Shown in pieces: positions 1-6,466 of a stretch of 6,466 nt of DNA; within the stretch, counting starts at the first letter, position 1, and each line of letters opens with the position of its first letter. The notes below the pieces were generated by a model. The model did not search any database. It was not told the origin of the DNA and saw only the letters and a list, made by a program, of their open reading frames with translations. Origin of the DNA: an uncultured Archangium sp. (GTDB lineage Bacteria; Myxococcota; Myxococcia; Myxococcales; Myxococcaceae); NCBI GenBank assembly GCA_946479335.1, contig CAMLFP010000318.1, forward strand, positions 1 to 6,466, read 5' to 3'. A program made the position numbers and the translations under genes.

Positions 1-3000
1 GCCGGCCTTGTCCTGGTACAGCTCCGCGGCCTTGAGGAGCAGCTCGGCCTTCTGCGCGGGCGCCTTCGCGCGCTGGGCCGACGCTTCGTAGTGCGCGGCG
101 ATGTCACCGACGCGGTCCTGCCGCTCATAGAGCGCCAACAACAACGCCTCGGCGTCGGCCAACCCGGGCACGCGCTGCAACGCCTGCTGCAACGCCGCTT
201 CGGCCTGGTCGGGCGCGAGCATCGGCGCAGCCGCGACGTCGCCGCCATCGGCCGACAGCCCGAGGTGCAACCGCGCGAGCTGGACGAACGCGATGGCCTG
301 CTCCGAGGCCGACGGGAGCAACCCGAGCAGCCGCTCCTGCCAGTCGATCTCCGCGTCGCGATCGGCGCGGCGGCGCACGAGCGCGAGGCCCTCCTTCGCG
401 AGGGTCAACGACGGCGCGAGCGCCCAGGCGCGAGCGAACGCCTCCACCGCGCCCTGCAGGTCGAGCTTCGAGTCGCGCAGCAGCTCACCGCGGTGGATGA
501 AGTGCGCCCCGGCTTCGGCCTCGCGGCCCTCTTCGGCGCAGACATCGGCCATCGCCGACAGCGTGCGCAGCGCCTCGTCGATGCGCCCGTTGCCCTCCGC
601 GAGGCGCGCCTCTTCACCCCACGAGGCCAGCGCGCCCTCGATGTCACCGGAGGTCAGCTGGAGCTGCGCGACCTCCTGCAGCTCGGTCATCAGCTCGCCC
701 ACCCGGCCCGCGGTGCGCAGCAGCGTCGTCAGCTCGAGGCGCACGGCCAACGGCTCGTCAGACGCCTCGGCGGCCTTGCTGAAGAGGCGCGCGGCGGCGG
801 CGAGGTCGTGATGCGTGGTGTTCGCTTCGCGCGCGAGTTCGACCAGCAGCGCGGCGGTGCGCGGCGACTTCGAGAGCGTCTCTGCCCAGCGCGCGCGCAG
901 CTCGAAGCCCGCACGGGGCTCTCTCGCCGACACCAGCGCCGACAGCTTCTCGACCGCGGCGCCGTTGAGCGGACGTTCGGACACCACGCGGCGCAGCGTC
1001 GACTCGGCCAGCGCCACGTCGCCCTGCTGCTGCGCGAGGTCGGCCAGCCGCAGCCACACGCGCTCCGCGACATCGGGCGCATCGTGGAAGGAGACCGTCG
1101 ACGCCAGCGCGCGCTGCAGCGGGAGCGCCTCGGCCATCGCGCCCGCGAGGTACAGTGCGTCGGCCAGCTTCTGCAGCTCGTCGCCGGTCGCGGGGTCCAG
1201 CGCGTGCGCCAGGCGCATCAACCGCAGCGACTCGGGCGCGTTGTCGGCCTCGGTCGCCAGCTTCGCGGCTTCACGCAGCGTCGCGGCGCCCTCGAGCTTC
1301 GGCAGCTGCGTCGCCGCGCTCTCCAGCAGCTCGATGGCGGTGGCGAAGTCTCCTCGCGCGGCGAGCAACGACGAGAGCCGGCGGCGCGAGGGCACGTCGG
1401 TCTCGTCCAACGCGACGATGCGGCGGAGCGCGGCCTCGCCCGGGCCCGGCTCGTGGAGCTTGTCGAGGTAGAGGCTCGCGAGCTCCACCAGCACCGGCAC
1501 CGCGTGGCCCTTCGGCAGGTGCGCGGCCTCCGCAGCGAGGATCTCCGCGAGCCCGCCCCAATCTTCCGCAGCGCGCAGCGCGGAGATGAGGCCGGCCGTC
1601 GCCTGCGGGTGCCGCGGCGCCAGCTCCAGGGCCGACGAGAAGGCGGCGATGACGTCGGCGCGCGCGCTGCGCGACTGCAGCAACTCGGCGCGCTCCAGCA
1701 GCGCCTCCACGCGACGGGCGACGGGGCCCTGCTTCGAGGCCTCGAGCAGCGACTCTTCGGCGCGGCGCGAATCACCGGCGCGGCGCGCGACCTGCGCGAG
1801 CCCGAACCACGCCTCGGTGCGCTCCGCCGCGGGGAGCGGCAGCTTCACCAGCGTCTCGAAGGCCTCCAGCGCGTGCGGCGTGTCGTCAGCGCGGGCGCGG
1901 CTGCGGGCGATGGTGACGAGGCGCTCGGCGGCGGCGGTGACCACCGTCTCGTCGGCCTGCGTCTGCTGCAGCACCGCCTTGAGCGCGGAGAGCTCGGCCG
2001 CTTCGTCGCCCGACTGGCGCGCGAGTTCGGCGAGCGAACGCAGCAGCGGCACCGGGTTGGTCGAGAGCCGCGACGCCTCGGAGAGGTCGGCACGCGCGGA
2101 AAGAAGGTCGCCTGCCACGCGGTGCAGCTCGGCGCGGCGGGTGAGCAGCTCGGCGCGCGGCTCGCCGCTGGCCGAAGCGAGGAGGCGCGAGAGCAGCTCC
2201 AGGCGCTCGCTCTGGTGCGCGTCGTCATTCGGGAGCAGCGCGAGCAACCGCTGCGCGGCCCACTCGTGGTTCGGCTCGTCGGCGAGCATCGCGCGCAGCG
2301 CTTCGAGGGCCGACTGCGTACGACCGAGCGACAGCGCCCCTTCGGCGAACTCGCGGCGCGTGGCCTGACGCTCGCTGCCGGTGAGGCGCGGCCAGAGCTC
2401 GCCGAGGAGGTCGACCAGCGGCTCCAGCGCGCCCGCCTTGCGGTGCAGCTTCGCGAGCTCGAGCTGCGCGTCGAGATCTTCCGGCTTGAGCGCGGCGTAC
2501 TTCGAGAAGAAGCGGCGCGCGGCGTCGTAGTGCCCGGCCTTGAGCGCGGCCTGCGCGGCGCGGCGGGTCAACGAAGCGACGTCGATGGGCAGCCCGCTGT
2601 CGTCAGTGGCGTTGGCGCCGGCGTTGAGCACCGCTTCGAAGTCGACCAGCGCCTCGCGCGGGTTGACGGTCTCGATGAGCTCCGCGCGGCGGAAGCGCGC
2701 CGGCAGGAACGAGGGGTCCTTCTCCAGCGCCTGCGCCAGCAACGGCTGCTCGCGGGGCGTGTCGCGGGTGAAGGTCGCGGCGCGGAAGTACCAACGCGCG
2801 GCCTCCTGCGGGTCGGCGGCCAGCGTGGCGCGGCGGGCGTAGAGGCGCGCGGCCTCCTGCAGTGCGCCGCGATCGACCTCCAGCTTCGCCAGCGTCTCGA
2901 GCGCTTCGGCGGCAGTCGCGCCCTGCGGCGCCGCATCGAGCGCGGCGGTGAGGCGCAGAATCGCGCCCTGCGTGTCGCCGGTCTCGAGCTGCGTCTTCGC

Positions 3001-5145
3001 CGACTTGAGGAACAGCGGCGCGGCATCGTTCGCGCGGCCGGCCTGCCGCCACGCCGGCGCGCGCGCGGCCCACCGGTCGGTCCACCCCCGGGTCGCGCGC
3101 TCCTCGACGTCGAGCGCCTCGAGGCGCGCGGCGAGCTCGTCATCGAGGCGGCGCAGCGGGAAGGCGAGCGCGTAGTTCTCGCGGGCAGCGTCCTTGTCGC
3201 CGAGCTGTTCGCACGCCCGGCCCAGACGCGCGCGCACCTCCGCCAGCTTCTCCGGAGGCGCGTGCCGCGGCAGCAGCGCGAGCACATCTTCGAGGGCCCG
3301 GCGCGCGTTGACGGGCCGCTCGAGGCGGAGCGACAGCGTCGCCAGCTCGAGCAGACCATTGACCTCGGGGAAGAGCCGGTTCGCCTTCTCCAGCGCGACG
3401 AGCGATTCGCCGGCGCGACCGAGGCGCTGGTCCAACACGGTGCTGAGTTCGCGCAACGCGGCGGCCGCGAGGCGCTTGTCTCCCGCCGTCTCCGCGACGC
3501 GCGCGCGCTGCTCGAGGGCCCACGCGAGGCCGGCCATGTCGGAGCGGCGGCGCTCCAGCGCGGTGAGCTCGCCCAGCACGGGCAGGTCATCGGGCTCCAG
3601 CTTGAGCACTTCGCGCGCCGCGCGGGCAGCGGTGTCGAGGTCGAACGAGAGGTCTCTCGCCGCGACGACGAGGCGCCGGTAGTGCCGCGCGCGCTCCTTC
3701 GCGTCTTCGGAGAGCTGCGCCAGCGCTTCGAGGCAGCGGCACAGCTGACCGCCGTCGCGCTTGCTCTCGGCGAGCGCCAGCATGCCCTCGAGCGCGAGGC
3801 GGTTCTTCGGGTCGGCCTCCAGCGCCTGGCCCAGCAGCCGCTCCGCGCGGTCCAGTTGATTGAGGCGCCCGCGGTACAGCTCACCCGCTTCGGCCCAGAG
3901 CGCGGCGCGGCGGGCCGGCTCCTCGACGACGGCGGCGGCCTTCTCGCAGGCATCGGCCAGCTCGGCCGATTTGCCCGACGCGCGGAAGTACGGGAGCAAT
4001 TCGTCGAGCGCGACGGTGTCTTGCGCGTCCAACGCAAGCGCGGCTTCGAGGTGCTCACGCGCGCGCGCCGGTTCACCCAGCTTCGCCTTGAGCAACCGGG
4101 CCAGCGCGTGGTGCGAGGCGTGCGCCGCCTTGCGAATCTCCTCGGTGCGCGGAGACGGACCGGCCAGCTCGACCGCCTGCTGGTAGCCGGCGACGGCCTC
4201 CTGCAATTTTCCGAGCGACTCCGCGACGCGCGCCGAGAGGTACTGCAGCTCGGGCTCACCGGGCAGCAGCGACGCCGCTTCGTGGAAGCGGAGCAGCGCG
4301 TTCTCGGGCTGCTTGAGGCCGGTCTCCCACACCAGGCCCGCGAGGATGTTGGCGCGACCGACGCGGTCCACCTCGTGGCGCGCCATCGAGACTTCGCGCA
4401 CGCGATCGAGCGACTTGATGGCGCGGAGCCACTCGCCGCTCCGGTAGCAGAGCTCGCCCAGCAGGAAGAGCGCCTCGGAATGATCAGGCGCGAGCCGCAG
4501 CGCGGCCTCACAGTGCAGCCGCGCGCCGGCGAGATCGTCTTCGGTCTGCGCGGCCAGCTTCGCCAACTGCACGTGCGCTTCGGCGGCATCTGCCGGGTCG
4601 CGCGCCAACGCAGCGAGGCGACGGTACGCGCGAATGGCGCCGGCGCGATCCTTCGCCTGGTCTGACGCGCGCGCCAGCGCCTTGAGCGAGGGCAGATGGT
4701 CGGGCTTGAGGCCCAGCAGCTCGTGCAGCGCCTTCACCGCCAGCTGCGGGGCGTGGTCGCGTGAGCTGCGCGCGGCGGCCTCGGCCGAGAAGAACGCGCC
4801 CGCCTCTTCCTGGTTGCTGCGCGCGAGCTGACACAGCGCGAGGAAGCGCTCCGACGCGCGCGCGAACTCGCCGCGGCGCTCGCGGATGACGGCCTCCGCC
4901 CACAGCGCGGTCGCGCTGCGTTCACGGCGGCGGTGCAGCGAGGCCGCGATGTCCAACGCGAGCTCGTGCGACTGCAGGTCGGCCACCAGCAACGTCAGCA
5001 GGCGCTCGACGGCGAAGGGGTGCGCTTCGGTCGCGTCGCCGAGCCGCAGGTACGCCTCACGCGCGGCGTCGAGCTTGTTCTGCGCGAGCAACTCTTCCGC
5101 GTCGGCGAAGGCGCGCGCGCCCTCGAGCGCCAGCAGCAGCTCTTC
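1..5145 (-). repeat. Tandem TPR-like helical repeat array (protein-level), residues 235-1949
   Basis: About 1715 residues of paired amphipathic helices, enough for roughly 50 units of 34 residues. The clearest units follow the TPR consensus (hydrophobic/Trp at 4, Leu-Gly/Ala at 7-8, Tyr at 11, Ala at 20 and 27, Pro at 32). They lie near residues 457-490 (ALFLLGELCYRSGEWLRAI), 532-565 (LQYLSARVAESLGKLQEAV), 648-681 (ALWAEAGELYRGRLNQLDRA), 870-903 (VRARLGRACEQLGDKDAARE), 1344-1377 (EAWFGLAQVARRAGDSRRAE) and 1595-1628 (RVWLRLADLAQQQGDVALAE). Many units end in a LAPDH, LEADPKN or LKPDD-type turn. Others are degenerate and recognisable only by period and helix pattern. The repeats are diverged at the DNA level, so I see no long identical direct repeats that would suggest recent expansion. 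The array continues past the left edge. Confidence 0.85.
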
Positions 5146-5847
5146 ATCAGGCGCACCGGGAGGCGGCAGGCCACCCGACGAGAAGCGCAGCCGCAGGCCC
5201 TTCGAGGAGACGTTGGCCTCCGCGAGGCGCGCCTGATCCAACGACGGCATCTTGTAGCCACGCGAGACGGCGGCGAGTTCGACCAGCTCCGGCAGCACGC
5301 GCGCGGTGAAGCCATTCGCGCCACGGCGCTCGACGTCGGGCAGCACCCCGGAGGCCTTCAGCGCCTCACTGACCAGCGCGCCGAGCCGCGACGCGGGCGT
5401 GGGCGAGAACGAATAGAGCCGCACGTCGTAGAGGTAGACGGCCAGCTTCTCGCCGTCGCCGTCGAAGGCCGCCTTGAAGGTGACGGGCGTGCGCTCCGGG
5501 CCGCGCAGCCGCGCCTGCACCTCGAGGTGCCCGGGGCGGAAGTGCAGCCGCACGTCGTCGAGGTCGTTCAGCTTCGCCGACTGCGCGCGCACCTCGCGCT
5601 GCAGCACCTCCGCGTCGACCATCACCTCGAGGAAGCCGAAGTCGAGCTTCTTCTTCTGGTACTTCGACGCGCCGCCCGAGAGGTTCATCGGGAACGTCAC
5701 GTCGGGGATGGAGAGCGCGAAGTCGGTGATGACGACGCCGGGCACGACCTGCAGCTGCGGGAAGCCCACGAAGGCGCGTCGATCCACGAGCCGCAATTCG
5801 GGCCCTGCGATCTTCGCTTCGGCTGCTGCGGTGGGCTTCTCTGCCAT
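1..5847 (-). CDS. Giant tetratricopeptide-repeat (TPR) protein with beta-rich N-terminal domain; 3' end lies beyond the window
   Basis: The frame stays open for 1949 codons from ATG at 5847 to base 1, so the C-terminus is missing. Residues 1-225 form a beta-rich, non-repeat domain. Residues 223-234 are a Gly/Pro linker (GGLPPPGAP), and the rest is Ala/Leu/Glu/Arg-rich paired helices of TPR type. There is no signal peptide or membrane segment, so a cytoplasmic location is likely. TPR solenoids normally serve as protein-binding scaffolds, and no catalytic motif is visible in this part; the actual partner and pathway are unknown. ATG 5847 gives MAEKPTAAAEAK but has no Shine-Dalgarno sequence; GTG at 5877 is an in-frame alternative. 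The gene follows a pilin-like gene by 60 bases on the same strand. Codon use is uniformly GC-rich with no sign of frameshift or recent transfer. The reading frame is very secure, the TPR assignment good, and the biological role unassigned. Confidence 0.93.
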   Translation of the reverse strand, partial: MAEKPTAAAEAKIAGPELRLVDRRAFVGFPQLQVVPGVVITDFALSIPDVTFPMNLSGGASKYQKKKLDFGFLEVMVDAEVLQREVRAQSAKLNDLDDVRLHFRPGHLEVQARLRGPERTPVTFKAAFDGDGEKLAVYLYDVRLYSFSPTPASRLGALVSEALKASGVLPDVERRGANGFTARVLPELVELAAVSRGYKMPSLDQARLAEANVSSKGLRLRFSSGGLPPPGAPDEELLLALEGARAFADAEELLAQNKLDAAREAYLRLGDATEAHPFAVERLLTLLVADLQSHELALDIAASLHRRRERSATALWAEAVIRERRGEFARASERFLALCQLARSNQEEAGAFFSAEAAARSSRDHAPQLAVKALHELLGLKPDHLPSLKALARASDQAKDRAGAIRAYRRLAALARDPADAAEAHVQLAKLAAQTEDDLAGARLHCEAALRLAPDHSEALFLLGELCYRSGEWLRAIKSLDRVREVSMARHEVDRVGRANILAGLVWETGLKQPENALLRFHEAASLLPGEPELQYLSARVAESLGKLQEAVAGYQQAVELAGPSPRTEEIRKAAHASHHALARLLKAKLGEPARAREHLEAALALDAQDTVALDELLPYFRASGKSAELADACEKAAAVVEEPARRAALWAEAGELYRGRLNQLDRAERLLGQALEADPKNRLALEGMLALAESKRDGGQLCRCLEALAQLSEDAKERARHYRRLVVAARDLSFDLDTAARAAREVLKLEPDDLPVLGELTALERRRSDMAGLAWALEQRARVAETAGDKRLAAAALRELSTVLDQRLGRAGESLVALEKANRLFPEVNGLLELATLSLRLERPVNARRALEDVLALLPRHAPPEKLAEVRARLGRACEQLGDKDAARENYALAFPLRRLDDELAARLEALDVEERATRGWTDRWAARAPAWRQAGRANDAAPLFLKSAKTQLETGDTQGAILRLTAALDAAPQGATAAEALETLAKLEVDRGALQEAARLYARRATLAADPQEAARWYFRAATFTRDTPREQPLLAQALEKDPSFLPARFRRAELIETVNPREALVDFEAVLNAGANATDDSGLPIDVASLTRRAAQAALKAGHYDAARRFFSKYAALKPEDLDAQLELAKLHRKAGALEPLVDLLGELWPRLTGSERQATRREFAEGALSLGRTQSALEALRAMLADEPNHEWAAQRLLALLPNDDAHQSERLELLSRLLASASGEPRAELLTRRAELHRVAGDLLSARADLSEASRLSTNPVPLLRSLAELARQSGDEAAELSALKAVLQQTQADETVVTAAAERLVTIARSRARADDTPHALEAFETLVKLPLPAAERTEAWFGLAQVARRAGDSRRAEESLLEASKQGPVARRVEALLERAELLQSRSARADVIAAFSSALELAPRHPQATAGLISALRAAEDWGGLAEILAAEAAHLPKGHAVPVLVELASLYLDKLHEPGPGEAALRRIVALDETDVPSRRRLSSLLAARGDFATAIELLESAATQLPKLEGAATLREAAKLATEADNAPESLRLMRLAHALDPATGDELQKLADALYLAGAMAEALPLQRALASTVSFHDAPDVAERVWLRLADLAQQQGDVALAESTLRRVVSERPLNGAAVEKLSALVSAREPRAGFELRARWAETLSKSPRTAALLVELAREANTTHHDLAAAARLFSKAAEASDEPLAVRLELTTLLRTAGRVGELMTELQEVAQLQLTSGDIEGALASWGEEARLAEGNGRIDEALRTLSAMADVCAEEGREAEAGAHFIHRGELLRDSKLDLQGAVEAFARAWALAPSLTLAKEGLALVRRRADRDAEIDWQERLLGLLPSASEQAIAFVQLARLHLGLSADGGDVAAAPMLAPDQAEAALQQALQRVPGLADAEALLLALYERQDRVGDIAAHYEASAQRAKAPAQKAELLLKAAELYQDKAG
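5173..5847 (-). other. N-terminal beta-rich domain of the giant TPR protein (residues 1-225), family not recognised
   Basis: After a short polar leader (residues 1-15) come alternating hydrophobic stretches typical of beta strands: LQVVPGVVITDFALSIPDV at 32-50, LDFGFLEVMVDAEV at 68-81, VRLHFRPGHLEVQARLRG at 99-116, then VTFKAAFDGDGEKLAVYLYD at 122-141. The segment YSFSPTPASRLGALVSEAL near 145-163 looks like a helix after the sheet, and SSKGLRLRFSSGGLPPPGAP near 213-232 closes the domain. The charged patch KYQKKKLD lies at 62-69. The pattern of amphipathic strands followed by a helix recalls lipid-binding or lipid-transfer folds (LmeA/DUF2993-like or TULIP-like), but this is a guess from strand pattern only. 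It contains no TPR signature and is a separate module from the repeat array. Confidence 0.6.
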
Positions 5848-5907
5848 GTGCGACGTGTGCGGGCGCGAAGCTAGCACCCGGTGGATCACCCTGAAATTTT
5901 TACGCTT
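5848..5907 (-). other. Intergenic gap with AT-rich patch between the pilin-like gene and the giant TPR gene
   Basis: Sixty bases separate the pilin-like stop from ATG 5847. The part next to the stop (about 5892-5907, minus-strand reading GCGTAAAAATTTCAGG) is much more AT-rich than anything else in the window. A TAAAAAT element could pass for a -10 box, but no -35 partner sits at 16-18 bases, so a promoter is not supported. There is no stem followed by a T-run, so read-through from the upstream gene is expected. Confidence 0.5.
5886..5892 (-). promoter_or_regulatory. Possible ribosome binding site pointing to GTG 5877 as alternative start of the giant gene
   Basis: AGGGTGA on the minus strand partly matches the Shine-Dalgarno consensus AGGAGGTGA and lies 8 bases before an in-frame GTG (5877-5875). 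Using that GTG would add ten residues (first ten codons read VLASRPHTSH, the first as fMet) before ATG 5847. The ATG has no purine-rich site within 20 bases upstream. A small GGTG-ATC-CACC stem-loop overlaps the site. The match is imperfect, and weak or absent Shine-Dalgarno sites are common, so the ATG is kept as the main call. Confidence 0.3.
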
Positions 5908-6456
5908 TCACAAGTCGCTGACGTCGTTGTGCGGCACGCCCGCGGGCACGCGCTCCCCGTCGATGACCCGGTCTTCGCTGGAGATGGTCCACACGTCGAT
6001 GTCCGGGTCGTTGTCGATGTTGCCCACGCACGCCGCGGAGAAGCGCTTCCCCCCCGCGCCGAGCGCCTGGCGGATATCGGCCGGCGTCTGCTCGAGGAGG
6101 CCCTCCTTCACCGCCTGCGGGAGTGACGGCTTCAAGACGCTGCGACCCATCACGTAGGCGTACCGGGAGCGCTCCGGCTGGAAGCTGAGGTCTTCGAACG
6201 ACTCGGTGTACTCGCCCTTCTCGGCGAGCTGCGCCTGCTGCGCGAGGTAGAGCTGCTTCAGGTTCAGCTTGCACTCCGACTGCTTGGCGCGCGCCTGGTA
6301 CTTGATGAAGTTGGGGATGGCGATGGCCGACAAGATGCCGCCGACGCCGCAGCACCCGAAGAGCACGACGACACCGACGATGATGTAGACTGCGACGTTC
6401 GACTGCTTCTTCGTGGGCTGCTGCGACGGCGGTGCCGGGAGCGGGTTGGGCGTCAT
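5908..6456 (-). CDS. Pilin-like membrane-anchored protein lacking a canonical prepilin cleavage site
   Basis: Complete 182-residue gene, ATG 6456 to TGA 5910-5908. Residues 1-18 are polar and Pro-rich with K16-K17, residues 21-50 are one hydrophobic helix (VYIIVGVVVLFGCCGVGGI then SAIAIPNF), and the rest is soluble. AIPNFIKYQARAKQSECKLN (46-65), then QPERSRYAY (93-101) and GNIDNDPDIDVWT (145-157), match the layout of myxobacterial type IV pilins. Aligning P48 with mature Pro22 puts V27 at +1, I26 at -1 and V31 where Glu5 should be, so the G/FTLIE prepilin peptidase motif is absent. The protein is probably inner-membrane anchored, N-in and C-out, rather than polymerised. Cysteines are C35, C36, C62 and C143; the last two could form a disulfide outside the membrane. 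No internal ATG before M103 offers another start. Only 10 bases precede the gene here and they hold no Shine-Dalgarno match. The fold is likely; the function is unknown. Confidence 0.9.
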   Translation of the reverse strand: MTPNPLPAPPSQQPTKKQSNVAVYIIVGVVVLFGCCGVGGILSAIAIPNFIKYQARAKQSECKLNLKQLYLAQQAQLAEKGEYTESFEDLSFQPERSRYAYVMGRSVLKPSLPQAVKEGLLEQTPADIRQALGAGGKRFSAACVGNIDNDPDIDVWTISSEDRVIDGERVPAGVPHNDVSDL

Positions 6457-6466
6457 GTGCGGCGCA

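Noticed and set aside
2568..4589. A 673-codon minus-strand open frame
   Set aside because: It is out of frame with, and fully inside, the giant gene. The product is a Ser/Arg/Pro-rich low-complexity string typical of shifted-frame reading in GC-rich DNA, whereas the overlapping frame shows clear TPR units.
91..4665. A 1524-codon open frame on the plus strand
   Set aside because: It lies exactly codon-for-codon opposite the giant TPR gene. Stops in that frame require TTA, CTA or TCA codons on the sense strand, which are rare at this GC content; its own stop at 4663-4665 is the complement of a TCA serine codon. The product is Arg/Gln/Gly-rich with no domain pattern.
4933..5874. A 313-codon plus-strand open frame
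   Set aside because: Same codon-aligned antisense frame of the giant gene; it stops opposite a CTA triplet in the intergenic gap. The translation is low-complexity and charged.
5877..5892. Small GGTG-ATC-CACC inverted repeat in the gap, considered as a terminator
   Set aside because: The stem has only four pairs with a three-base loop, and no T-run follows on the minus strand.
5896..5913. TTGTGA and TAAAAAT considered as -35 and -10 boxes on the minus strand
   Set aside because: They are only about five bases apart, far from the 16-18 needed, so they do not form a sigma-70-type promoter.
5474..6157. A 227-codon plus-strand open frame spanning both genes
   Set aside because: It crosses the gap and is antisense to two well-supported genes, with no recognisable domain or ribosome binding site.
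5900..6355. A 151-codon minus-strand open frame inside the pilin-like gene
   Set aside because: It is a shifted frame of a gene with clear pilin-like features, and its product is Arg/Gly/Ala low-complexity.

Overview
The window is strongly GC-rich (about two thirds or more G+C by eye) and nearly all coding, with GC-ending codons dominating. The organism looks like a deltaproteobacterial myxobacterium (Myxococcales). The best clue is the small gene at the right end: its AIPNFIKYQARAKQSE core and following PERxRYxY region closely resemble, from memory, the major type IV pilin PilA of Myxococcus. A very long TPR protein also fits that group. The genus cannot be fixed from sequence alone.

Layout: both genes are on the minus strand, so the window reads right to left. 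(1) 6456-5908 is a complete 182-codon gene for a pilin-like, membrane-anchored protein. It lacks the usual prepilin peptidase motif and the Glu5 residue. (2) 5907-5848 is a 60-base gap with a small AT-rich patch and no convincing terminator. (3) 5847-1 is the first 1949 codons of a giant protein that runs off the left edge with no in-frame stop. It starts with a beta-rich domain of about 225 residues, then a short Pro/Gly linker, then about 1700 residues of alpha-helical TPR-like repeats. There is no other gene, RNA gene, mobile element or CRISPR array.

The two genes share a strand and are only 60 bases apart (30 if an alternative GTG start is used), so co-transcription is plausible. A functional link between a pilin-like membrane protein and a TPR scaffold is conceivable but is only inference. 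The long plus-strand open frames here, including one of 1524 codons, are antisense shadows of the giant gene produced by codon bias.

I found no clear new multi-gene system. The two points most worth a second look are the degenerate pilin signal and the unidentified N-terminal domain of the giant TPR protein.
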